A stretch of 8,446 nt of DNA from Sphingomonas sp. (lineage in GTDB: Bacteria > Pseudomonadota > Alphaproteobacteria > Sphingomonadales > Sphingomonadaceae), in assembly GCA_025935515.1 (NCBI GenBank), contig JAICVC010000091.1:1-8446 (forward strand). Direction: 5' to 3'. The stretch's first letter is position 1, and each line of letters opens with the position of its first letter. The position numbers were made by a program, and so were the translations under genes. This document shows, one piece after another, positions 1-6,461 of this stretch. The notes under the pieces are model-generated. The model saw only the letters and a program-made list of their open reading frames with translations. It did not search any database and had not been told where the DNA came from.

Positions 1-1879
1 GATCGACGATCGGCTCGGGATCGACGGTGTTGCGCTTGGATTTGGACATCTTCTCGGTTCGGCCCGGAATCACCTGCTTGCCGGCGGCAATGGCCGCCTC
101 GGCCTCTTCGGGCAGAAGCCACTCGCCGGCCGCGTCGCGATAGGTGCGGTGGGTCACCATGCCCTGGGTGAACAGCCCCTGGAACGGCTCGGCGATTGAG
201 ATCTGCCCGAGCTTCTGCAGCGCACGCGTCCAGAAGCGCGCGTAGAGCAGGTGCAGGATGGCGTGCTCGACGCCCCCGATATATTGCGCGACCGGCAGCC
301 ATTTCTCGGCTTCGGCGCGATCGAACGGCCGGTCGTCCGGCTGGCTTGCGAAGCGGATGAAATACCAGCTCGAATCGACGAATGTGTCGAGCGTGTCGGT
401 TTCGCGCGTTGCCTGGCCGCCGCAGCCTGGGCAGTCGACATGCTTCCAGGTCGGATGGCGATCGAGCGGGTTGCCGGGTTTGTCGAACTCGATGTCTTCG
501 GGAAGCACGACCGGCAACCGGTCGCGCGGGACCGGTACTGCGCCGCATTTGGCGCAGTGGATGATTGGGATCGGGGTCCCCCAATAGCGCTGGCGCGAGA
601 CACCCCAATCGCGCAGGCGGTATTGGACCGTGCCCTTCCCCCAGCCCGCAGCTTCGGCGCGGCGGATGACCTCGGCGATCGCCTGCTCGGTGGTGAGTCC
701 GTCGAGGAACTGCGAGTTGACGGTGATCCCGGTGATGACGTCGGCTTCGCCAATCACCGGCCGGTCGGCCTCGTCGGCGCTCGCGGCAACGACGCGCCTG
801 ATCGGCAGATCATATTTGGTGGCGAATTCGAAGTCGCGCTGGTCGTGGCCGGGCGAACCGAAGATCGCGCCGGTGCCGTAGTCCATCAGCACGAAATTCG
901 CGATATAGACCGGCACGCGCAGCTGGGCGTCGAACGGGTGAACCGCCTCGATGTCGGTGCGGTAACCCTTCTTCTCGGCGGTCTCGATTTCGGCGAGGCT
1001 GGTGCCCCCGCGCTGGCATTCGGCGATGAATTCCGCCGCCCCCGGGTCGTCCTTGGCGACGGCCTGGGCCAGCGGATGGCCGGCGGCGACGGCGACAAAG
1101 CTCGCCCCGAAGATCGTGTCCGGGCGGGTCGTGAAAACTTCGATCGATTCGACCGAACCGGGAGGCCTCGCGAGACGAAAGCTGAATTGCAGGCCGCGGC
1201 TCTTGCCGATCCAGTTCTCCTGCATCAGCCGGACCTTGTCGGGCCAGTCGGCGAGGCTCCCCAAGCCCTCGAGCAGCTCGTCGGCGAAGTCGGTGATCTT
1301 CAGGAACCATTGCGCGAGCTTGCGGCGCTCGACGTCGGCGCCCGAGCGCCAGCCCTTGCCGTCGATCACCTGCTCGTTGGCGAGCACGGTCATGTCGACC
1401 GGGTCCCAGTTGACCTCGCTTTCCTTGCGATAGACGAGGCCGGCCTCGAACAGGTCGAGGAACAGCGCCTGTTCCTGCCCGTAATAAGCCGGGTCGCAGG
1501 TCGCGAACTCGCGGCTCCAGTCGAACGCGAAGCCGAGCCGTTTAAGCTGATCGCGCATCACGGCGATGTTGGAGCGGGTCCAGTCTCCCGGGTGAACGCC
1601 GCGTTCCATCGCCGCGTTCTCGGCCGGCATTCCGAACGCGTCCCAGCCCATCGGGTGGAGCACTTCGTGCCCCTGCATCCGGCGATAGCGGGCGAGCACG
1701 TCGCCCATCGTGTAGTTGCGCGCATGGCCGACGTGGAGGCGCCCCGAAGGATAGGGAAACATCTCCAGCACGTATGTCTTGGGCTTGCCGCTGTTGCTGT
1801 CGGCGGAGAAGCTGCCGGCTTCGGCCCAGCGCTGCTGCCAGCGCCGGTCGGCGTCAGCCGGGTTGAATCGGCTGCTCAT
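1..1879 (-). CDS. leuS: Leucyl-tRNA synthetase, C-terminus off the left edge
   Basis: Class I aminoacyl-tRNA synthetase that charges tRNA-Leu with leucine in the cytoplasm. I translated the whole reverse strand from the ATG at 1879: it is open for 626 codons to the window edge with no stop or frameshift. Visible motifs are the HIGH-type HVGH at residues 49-52; the start of the CP1 editing domain with TTRPDT at 250-255; the editing-site segment GTGAIFGSPGHDQRD at 335-349, including the conserved Asp at about 346; a possible zinc knuckle, CAKC at 442-445 and CPGC at 483-486; and KMSKS at 610-614. Bacterial LeuRS is usually about 840-870 residues, so roughly 215-240 residues (anticodon-binding and C-terminal domains) lie outside. 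The start follows the stop of the upstream DUF3576 gene by nine bases, with GGGGA about 12 bases upstream as a possible ribosome site, so the two are almost certainly co-transcribed. In related genomes lptE and holA usually follow; that is expectation, not seen here. Confidence 0.97.
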   Translation of the reverse strand, partial: MSSRFNPADADRRWQQRWAEAGSFSADSNSGKPKTYVLEMFPYPSGRLHVGHARNYTMGDVLARYRRMQGHEVLHPMGWDAFGMPAENAAMERGVHPGDWTRSNIAVMRDQLKRLGFAFDWSREFATCDPAYYGQEQALFLDLFEAGLVYRKESEVNWDPVDMTVLANEQVIDGKGWRSGADVERRKLAQWFLKITDFADELLEGLGSLADWPDKVRLMQENWIGKSRGLQFSFRLARPPGSVESIEVFTTRPDTIFGASFVAVAAGHPLAQAVAKDDPGAAEFIAECQRGGTSLAEIETAEKKGYRTDIEAVHPFDAQLRVPVYIANFVLMDYGTGAIFGSPGHDQRDFEFATKYDLPIRRVVAASADEADRPVIGEADVITGITVNSQFLDGLTTEQAIAEVIRRAEAAGWGKGTVQYRLRDWGVSRQRYWGTPIPIIHCAKCGAVPVPRDRLPVVLPEDIEFDKPGNPLDRHPTWKHVDCPGCGGQATRETDTLDTFVDSSWYFIRFASQPDDRPFDRAEAEKWLPVAQYIGGVEHAILHLLYARFWTRALQKLGQISIAEPFQGLFTQGMVTHRTYRDAAGEWLLPEEAEAAIAAGKQVIPGRTEKMSKSKRNTVDPEPIVD

Positions 1880-1888
1880 GACAAATGC

Positions 1889-2323
1889 TTATCCCCGGAC
1901 GGCGGCGCGGCGCAGGTCCCGGGCCCGGGTCAGGATGATGTCCTCGAGCTTCTGGACAGTCGCTGCGGTTACCGGCGCATCGACCCAGCCGCCGTTCTGG
2001 TAGACCTGTTTCGAGGCCGACACCCGCAGCGCGTCGGCGCGGAGATCGGGGTCGAGCACCGACACGGTCAGCTTGACCCGCTCGCCGGGCGCCTTGGGAT
2101 TGGCATACCAGTCGGTGATGATCACTCCGCTCTGCGCATTGGCCTGGAGCAGCGGCGCGAACGACACGGTGTCGATCGCCGCGCGCCACAGGTAGGAATT
2201 GATCGCCAGCGTCGTCACCTGCGACGGCGCGAGCTGGCTCGGGATGTTGCGGTTGCGCGAGCAGCCGGGCGTCGCAAGCGCCAGGACCAGCAATAGGGCG
2301 GCGGCTTTGTGCAGGCGGGTCAT
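1889..2323 (-). CDS. DUF3576 family lipoprotein
   Basis: A 144-residue exported protein of the DUF3576 family, which is widespread in Alphaproteobacteria and commonly sits in front of leuS. Residues 1-21 are a lipoprotein signal: basic MTRLHK, a Leu/Ala-rich core, then TPGC with Cys21 as the likely lipidated residue. The mature part contains the family-like stretch NSYLWRAAIDTVSFAPL and, further on, a GVIITDWY segment. The molecular function is unknown; an envelope role is inferred only from the signal. The ATG at 2323 has AAGGA (2331-2335) seven bases upstream, which supports this start. It ends in TAA and, after three sense codons, the same frame continues into the leuS ATG, so the two genes share a reading frame and form an operon. 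A sigma70-like promoter lies just upstream. Confidence 0.88.
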   Translation of the reverse strand: MTRLHKAAALLLVLALATPGCSRNRNIPSQLAPSQVTTLAINSYLWRAAIDTVSFAPLLQANAQSGVIITDWYANPKAPGERVKLTVSVLDPDLRADALRVSASKQVYQNGGWVDAPVTAATVQKLEDIILTRARDLRRAAVRG

Positions 2324-2362
2324 TGAAGGGTCCTTGACGATCGGAACAAAGGGTCGGGCGGC

Positions 2363-2390
2363 GTTATAGATGGTCGCGCCCTCCCCGCAA
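2363..2390 (-). promoter_or_regulatory. Putative sigma70-type promoter for the DUF3576-leuS operon
   Basis: Read on the minus strand there is TTGCGG (2390-2385) as a -35 element, a 16-base spacer, and TATAAC (2368-2363) as a -10 element. Transcription would begin around 2355, giving a leader of about 30 bases before the ATG at 2323 that carries the AAGGA ribosome site. The match to the alphaproteobacterial housekeeping promoter is good, but it is judged by eye. Confidence 0.5.
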
Positions 2391-2420
2391 GCATCACCGT
2401 CCGCCCAGGCCGTATGTGTT

Positions 2421-2481
2421 GAGTCGGCAACAGGGGTCGACGGAATCGACTCCGGCTCATGGAACCTTCGGATGAGTCCGA
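2421..2481. promoter_or_regulatory. GANTC cluster and palindromes upstream of the beta-barrel gene
   Basis: Four GANTC sequences, the CcrM methylation target in Alphaproteobacteria, occur at 2421-2425, 2443-2447, 2448-2452 and 2474-2478. Two more lie just inside the downstream gene at 2516-2520 and 2577-2581. The same bases form short inverted repeats: GTCGA-N5-TCGAC at 2436-2450, GAGTCG/CGACTC at 2421-2426 and 2447-2452, and TCGGA-TGAG-TCCGA at 2468-2481. The last lies between the putative -35 and -10 of the plus-strand gene, a normal operator position. Regulation by methylation or a repressor is inference. Confidence 0.4.
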
Positions 2482-2488
2482 CTATATC
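2460..2488 (+). promoter_or_regulatory. Weak candidate promoter for the beta-barrel gene
   Basis: TGGAAC (2460-2465) and TATATC (2483-2488) are separated by 17 bases on the plus strand. The -10 element is reasonable and the -35 is poor. Transcription from here would start about 2494, just before the AGGAG ribosome site at 2498-2502, leaving a very short leader. GGAAC also resembles the -35 of EcfG-type stress promoters, but no matching -10 (CGTT-like) occurs at the right spacing. Confidence 0.28.
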
Positions 2489-2508
2489 CGCATCAACAGG
2501 AGTTCAGT

Positions 2509-3234
2509 GTGCTGAGAGTCGCGCAGCGTAGGGGAGCCAAGCTGGTTGCGGTCGCCGCCGCGGCCGGCCTCGTGCTGACTCCCGCAATCGCGACCAGCGC
2601 TCCGGCCAAGAAAAAGCCGTCCGCGGTCGCGCTGAGCTTCGACCCTCTGTCGTCATTCACGCCGGCCAACGCCGACCCGAAGCTCGGTGCCGCACTTGCC
2701 GGCAAGTCGCTTGCACTGACCGATTTCAAATTCACGCCGGCGCCCGCCAAGGGCCGGCCGTCGCAGGTCCGAGTCGCGATCCGCGCTCAGGTCACCGCGC
2801 CGGCTCAGGCTCGCCTGGCGGATGCTTCGGCGACGACCGCGGCGGTCAACGCGCTGACCCCGACCGGCTACAACCTCGGCGTCGCGGTCGGCTGGCGGCG
2901 GTTCGCGGTCTCCGGCGACGTCGCCAAGGCCAAGAGCGCCGATCCCGCGGTGGGCGGTCGCGAAAGCGCTGTCCTCGGAGTCAGCTATTCGTTGAACAGC
3001 AAGCTCAGCACCCGTGTCGCGGTCGGCGCCGAGCGGACCTCGGGCAATCCCGTCCCGGCGCTTCGCCGCGGCGACAATGTCTCGCTGGACGCCGGCGCAT
3101 CCTACAATCTTTCACGCCGGATCGCCCTGACCGGCGGCGTGCGCTACAATATCGAGCGCGACCGCATGTCGGCGCTCCAGGACGACCGCCGCGACAGCCA
3201 GGCGGTCTACGTCGGAACCGCGTTCAAGTTCTAA
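2509..3234 (+). CDS. Exported beta-barrel-like protein of unknown function
   Basis: I do not recognise a named family. The 241-residue product starts at GTG with AGGAG (2498-2502) six bases upstream, which decides the start. Residues 1-31 look like a Sec signal peptide: a basic start with Arg7, Arg8 and Lys11, an Ala/Val/Leu core, and possible cleavage after AIA or TSA at about 28-31. A low-complexity Ala/Pro/Lys-rich region follows to about residue 115. The C-terminal half (about 119-241) has alternating polar and hydrophobic stretches typical of amphipathic beta strands, for example around YNLGVAVGWRRFAVSGDV, SAVLGVSYSLNSKLSTRV, and SLDAGASYNLSRR followed by ITALTGG-like residues at 204-213. 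It ends in YVGTAFKF with a terminal Phe, the usual BamA-recognised signal of outer-membrane barrels. About six to eight strands fit, so it is probably a small outer-membrane or porin-like protein. yggS begins 29 bases after its TAA, so read-through transcription is likely. Confidence 0.75.
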   Translation: MLRVAQRRGAKLVAVAAAAGLVLTPAIATSAPAKKKPSAVALSFDPLSSFTPANADPKLGAALAGKSLALTDFKFTPAPAKGRPSQVRVAIRAQVTAPAQARLADASATTAAVNALTPTGYNLGVAVGWRRFAVSGDVAKAKSADPAVGGRESAVLGVSYSLNSKLSTRVAVGAERTSGNPVPALRRGDNVSLDAGASYNLSRRIALTGGVRYNIERDRMSALQDDRRDSQAVYVGTAFKF

Positions 3235-3263
3235 ACGCCGTCATTTCCCTGTAGCGCGACGCG

Positions 3264-3920
3264 ATGCCCAGCGCCGCCGATCGACGCCAGCACATCCTCA
3301 ATGAAATCGCCAAGGCGGCCGCGCTTGCAAAGCGCGACCCCGCCGACGTCCAGCTCATCGCTGTCAGCAAGGGGCGGTCGGCAGAGGAGATCGAGGCGCT
3401 GATCGAGGCTGGGCAGCGCGATTTCGGCGAGAACCGAGTCCAGGAGGCGTCGGCCAAATGGCCGGCGCTGCTGGCGCGCCATCCGCACGTCCGGCTGCAC
3501 GAGATCGGCCAGCTCCAGTCGAACAAAGCTGCGGAAGCGGTGAAGCTGTTCGACGTGCTTCACTCGGTCGATCGCCCGTCGCTGTTGGGTGCACTGGTCA
3601 GGGAGAGCGAGAAGGCCGGTCACCACCCGCCCGTCTATGTGCAGGTCAATATCGGCGAAGAAGAGCAGAAGGGCGGCTGCGCGATCGGCGAGGTGGGCGC
3701 GCTGGTCGAGGCAGTGCGCCAATCGGCGCTGCCGCTGGCCGGGCTGATGGCGATCCCGCCCCTCGGCGTCGAACCGGCTCCCTATTTCGCGTTGCTGGCC
3801 AAAATCGCGCGACGCCATGACGTCGCTGGCTTGAGCATTGGAATGTCCGGCGATTTCAAAGCCGCTGTGATGCTCGGGGCGACCGCCGTGCGAATCGGCA
3901 CAGCGCTGTTCGAGGACTGA
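3264..3920 (+). CDS. yggS: YggS/PLPBP family pyridoxal-5'-phosphate-binding protein
   Basis: A cytoplasmic alanine-racemase-fold protein that binds PLP and buffers the cell's free PLP pool; the family has no firmly established enzyme activity. Family hallmarks in the 218-residue product are AVSK with Lys36 as the PLP Schiff-base residue, FGENRVQEA, HEIGQLQSNK, VQVNIGEEEQKGG, GLMAIPP, and the phosphate-binding end SIGMSGDFKAAV followed by GATAVRIGTALF. The length is normal or slightly short (usually 220-235). The ATG at 3264 is preceded by an in-frame TAG only nine bases upstream, so no longer form is possible. I see no good Shine-Dalgarno sequence there, so translation may be weak or depend on the gene just upstream. 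Its TGA overlaps the next gene's ATG (TGATG), implying translational coupling to the HAD phosphatase. Confidence 0.95.
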   Translation: MPSAADRRQHILNEIAKAAALAKRDPADVQLIAVSKGRSAEEIEALIEAGQRDFGENRVQEASAKWPALLARHPHVRLHEIGQLQSNKAAEAVKLFDVLHSVDRPSLLGALVRESEKAGHHPPVYVQVNIGEEEQKGGCAIGEVGALVEAVRQSALPLAGLMAIPPLGVEPAPYFALLAKIARRHDVAGLSIGMSGDFKAAVMLGATAVRIGTALFED

Positions 3921-4600
3921 TGCGGTTCGACGCGATCATTTTCGATTTCGACGGCGTGCTCCTCGAGAGCGAATTCGAGGGCAATCGCGAGCTGGCCGAG
4001 CTGCTCACGAGGCTCGGGCATCCGCACAGCGCCGAAGATACGTTGCAGCATTATGTCGGGCTTGCCGGCCGCGACTTCATCGCCGCGATCGAGGCGCGAA
4101 TCGGCGCCGAGCTCCCGTCCGAATTTCACGACCATATGCGGCAGATGAGCGTTCGCGCGCTGCGCGACGGAATCGCGGCCGTCGCCGGCGCAGTCGAGTT
4201 CGTCCGGTCGCTTCCGGCCGACCTGCCGAAGGCGGTGGCCTCCTCGAGCTCGACGCGCTGGGTTCGCGGGCATCTCGAGCATCTCGGCCTCAGCGACGCA
4301 TTCGGCGACCACGTTTACAGCGGCCGCGAGCACGTGGTTCGCGGCAAGCCGGCGCCCGACCTTTACCTTCACGCGGCGGATGCACTCGGCGTCGATATCG
4401 AGCGCACGGCGATCCTGGAGGATTCGCGCGTGGGTGCGACCGGCGCGCTCGCCGCTGGCGCGACCGTGATTGGGCTGGCCGCCGGCTCGCATTGCCTCGA
4501 CGGCCATGCCGACATGCTGCGGGCCATCGGCGTGAAGCATATTGCCGCGAGCTTCGATGAAGTGCGGCGCCTTATTGGGCTGGATCAGCCGAGCAGATGA
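3920..4600 (+). CDS. HAD superfamily (subfamily IA) sugar-phosphate phosphatase-like hydrolase
   Basis: A 226-residue cytoplasmic haloacid-dehalogenase-type phosphatase. Motif I is DFDGVLLES with nucleophile Asp9 and acid/base Asp11. A helical cap follows at roughly 15-85, as in the beta-phosphoglucomutase/phosphoglycolate phosphatase group. Motif II is the Ser run at 108-111 (ASSSSTRWV), motif III is Lys143 in RGKPAPDLY, and motif IV is ILEDSRVG with Glu167 and Asp168. Members of this group hydrolyse small phosphate esters such as phosphoglycolate or 6-phosphogluconate; the substrate cannot be read from sequence. The start overlaps the yggS stop as TGATG, so it is translated in tandem with the PLP-binding protein. 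Its last 16 bases overlap the end of ribA on the opposite strand, leaving no room for a terminator between the convergent genes. Confidence 0.92.
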   Translation: MRFDAIIFDFDGVLLESEFEGNRELAELLTRLGHPHSAEDTLQHYVGLAGRDFIAAIEARIGAELPSEFHDHMRQMSVRALRDGIAAVAGAVEFVRSLPADLPKAVASSSSTRWVRGHLEHLGLSDAFGDHVYSGREHVVRGKPAPDLYLHAADALGVDIERTAILEDSRVGATGALAAGATVIGLAAGSHCLDGHADMLRAIGVKHIAASFDEVRRLIGLDQPSR

Positions 4601-5643
4601 CCTGAGCGCTTGCGCTTGGTCGCAAGATAATCGGCGTTGTGGGGATTGGCCGGCATCCGGTGGGCAACTCGCTCGGCCACCTTGATCCCAGCAGCCTCCA
4701 GCGCCGTCACCTTGCCGGGATTGTTGGTCAGCAGCCGCACTTCATCGATGCCCAGTGCGTGCAACATCGCCGCCGCATGGCCGTAGTCGCGTTCATCGTC
4801 GGCAAAGCCGAGACGCTGGTTGGCGTCGACCGTGTCGAGCCCACGGTCCTGCAGCGAATAAGCCCGGATCTTGTTGATGAGGCCGATGCCGCGGCCCTCC
4901 TGGCGGAGATAGAGCAGGACTCCGCCGCCGGCCTTGCCGATGATGTGCAGGGCCTCCTTGAGCTGCGGGCCGCAATCGCACTTCAGCGACCCGAAGACGT
5001 CGCCGGTCAGGCACTCGCTATGGAGCCGGACCAACGGCGGCTTTCCGCCGAACGCGCCGATCACCAGCGCGACATGCTCCTGTCCGTCGTCCGACGCGCG
5101 GAAGGCGAAGATCTGGGTTGGCGGCATGCCGTCGAGGGGGAGCCTGGCGCGGGCCACGATTTCGACCGCAGGCTGCTTTCGTTCGCGCAAGATGTCGCCG
5201 ATTGCGACGCAGGTTTCGGCGGCATCCTCATCGAGCAGCCACAGGGCGGGCAGCAGTCCGGCCGCTCGGGCGAGGTCCAGTGCAGCGCGCGCCGTCTCGG
5301 CGCACTCCGGCGCCACCGGATGGAGCGGGCCGATGGGTGCCCGGTCGAGATCCTTGCCGGGATCGGCGATTGCCAGCGCGGTTGCGGCGTCCAGCCACTC
5401 GGTACGACCCACGACCACCGCCGCCGCCGGGTCGGCGGCATCGCGTTCGTTCGAAAGGTTCAGCGCCGCTGCGCGCTCGCCGCTGATCATCAGCTTCGCG
5501 CGGTGATCGGGATCGAGCAGATCGAGCAATTCCTGCGTTGCCGTCTCGACCGCGAGGATCGCGGTCGCCGCCGGACCGGCGATCCGCACCGGCCGGCCGG
5601 CGCGCAACATGGCGATTCCGGTCCGGACGGCGCCGGCGCTCAC
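4585..5643 (-). CDS. ribA: GTP cyclohydrolase II with a degenerate N-terminal RibB-like domain
   Basis: First step of riboflavin synthesis: GTP is converted to a 2,5-diamino-pyrimidinone with release of formate and pyrophosphate. In the 352-residue product the C-terminal domain (about 172-345) is a complete GCH II: zinc ligands Cys211, Cys222 and Cys224 in SECLTGDVFGSLKCDCG, the catalytic RQEGRGIGL at 248-256, and LLTNNPGK at 305-312. The N-terminal domain (about 10-170) keeps a pattern reminiscent of DHBP synthase (AMLRAGRPVRI near the start; GPLHPVAP, then AETARAALDLARAAGL), but I do not find the acidic DREnEGD motif RibB needs, so it is probably not catalytic. The GTG at 5643 overlaps the xth stop in GTGTGA, suggesting coupling; the ATG at 5610 (341 residues, with GGA-rich sequence upstream) is an alternative start. 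The 3' end overlaps the convergent HAD gene. Confidence 0.93.
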   Translation of the reverse strand: MSAGAVRTGIAMLRAGRPVRIAGPAATAILAVETATQELLDLLDPDHRAKLMISGERAAALNLSNERDAADPAAAVVVGRTEWLDAATALAIADPGKDLDRAPIGPLHPVAPECAETARAALDLARAAGLLPALWLLDEDAAETCVAIGDILRERKQPAVEIVARARLPLDGMPPTQIFAFRASDDGQEHVALVIGAFGGKPPLVRLHSECLTGDVFGSLKCDCGPQLKEALHIIGKAGGGVLLYLRQEGRGIGLINKIRAYSLQDRGLDTVDANQRLGFADDERDYGHAAAMLHALGIDEVRLLTNNPGKVTALEAAGIKVAERVAHRMPANPHNADYLATKRKRSGHLLG

Positions 5644-6434
5644 ACCTCGATCTCGCAGATCAACGGCACATGGTCCGACGGCCGCTGCCAGTTGCGGCAC
5701 GGCTCGAGCACGTCATGCGCCTTGAGCTGGCCGGCGAGCGTGGGCGAGGCCCACATATGGTCGAGCCGCCGGCCGCGATCATTCTTCGTCCAGTCTGGCG
5801 AACGGTAGCTCCACCAGGTGAAACAGCGCTACGGGGCGGGGACGAACCTGCGGCCGATGTCGATCCAGCCGTGCGCCTGTTGCAGCCGGCTCAGCGCGTC
5901 CACCTCGACCGGCGTATGGCTGACGACCGTCAGCAGCGCCTTGTGGCTCCAGACGTCGCATTCCAGCGGCGCGACGTTGAAGTCGCCGACGATGATCGTC
6001 GGCTCGCGCAAGCCCTCGGACCAGCGCGTCATTCGCTCGATGAAGTCGAGCTTCTGCCCGAACTTGGGATTGATGGTGCGATCCGGGGTGTCGCCGCCGG
6101 CGGGCACATAAACGTTCTCGAGCCGGATCCCGCAATCGAGCCGGACCCCGACGTGGCGCGCCTCGCCATTGTCCTGCCAGTCGTGCTTGCCGGGATCTCT
6201 GAGCGGCACCCGGCTCAGGATTGCGACCCCGTGGTGCATCCGCTGGCCGTTGAGCTGGCGATGGACGTAGCCGTGGCGGTCGAACAGCTCGAACGGGAAG
6301 ATGCTGTCGAGCACCTTAGTTTCCTGCAGGCACAGGATGTCGGGCTGCTGCTCGACGATCAGCCGCTCGACCAGCGCCGTCCGCGCGCGCACTGAGTTGA
6401 TGTTCCAGGAAGCGATCTTCAGCCGTTTGCTCAC
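5640..6434 (-). pseudogene. xth: Exodeoxyribonuclease III, interrupted by an in-frame TAG
   Basis: Exonuclease III family AP endonuclease/3'-repair enzyme. From the GTG at 6434 the frame reads VSKRLKIASWNINSVRAR, then LQETK with metal-ligand Glu38, NVYVPAGGD with Tyr109, and GDFNVAP with Asp151 and Asn153. At codon 202 (5831-5829) a TAG interrupts right after RRFVPAP. The same frame then continues for 62 codons with normal family sequence: RCFTWWSYRSPDWTKNDRG, RRLDHMW (Asp225) and PSDHVPL (Asp254-His255), ending at the TGA at 5642-5640. A terminated product of 201 residues would lack the Asp-His pair and should be inactive. The frame is unbroken on both sides, so this is a one-codon change and not an indel; relatives usually have Glu or a similar residue there. 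It could be a real nonsense mutation, a sequencing error, or read through. The GTG start has no clear Shine-Dalgarno sequence but gives the normal N-terminus. An ATG at 6491 lies inside a terminator hairpin and is unlikely. Confidence 0.85.
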
Positions 6435-6461
6435 TTGGCCGCGCTTAGCCCGCCGATGCCC

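Noticed and set aside
251..2296. A 681-codon plus-strand open frame opposite leuS and the DUF3576 gene
   Set aside because: It is the antisense shadow of two well-supported genes that share one frame. Its translation has Arg/Ala/Val/Asp-rich composition and no recognisable domain, which is typical of GC-rich DNA.
2379..2386. GGGGAGGG on the minus strand, matching the FtsK-orienting KOPS motif GGGNAGGG
   Set aside because: About one match is expected by chance in a window this size on two strands, and one site says nothing about polarity. It overlaps the putative -35 region of the DUF3576 promoter.
2461..2488. EcfG (general stress sigma) promoter starting with GGAAC
   Set aside because: The -35 half matches, but no CGTT-like -10 occurs 16-17 bases downstream.
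5779..6135. A 118-codon minus-strand frame covering the xth interruption, as a frameshifted continuation
   Set aside because: The true family sequence after the TAG is in the original xth frame. This other frame gives unrelated Arg-rich sequence, so no frameshift is needed.
4639..6395. Long plus-strand frames opposite ribA and xth (389 and 285 codons)
   Set aside because: Both are antisense to clear enzyme genes. Their products are His/Arg-rich without domains, and neither has a convincing ribosome site.
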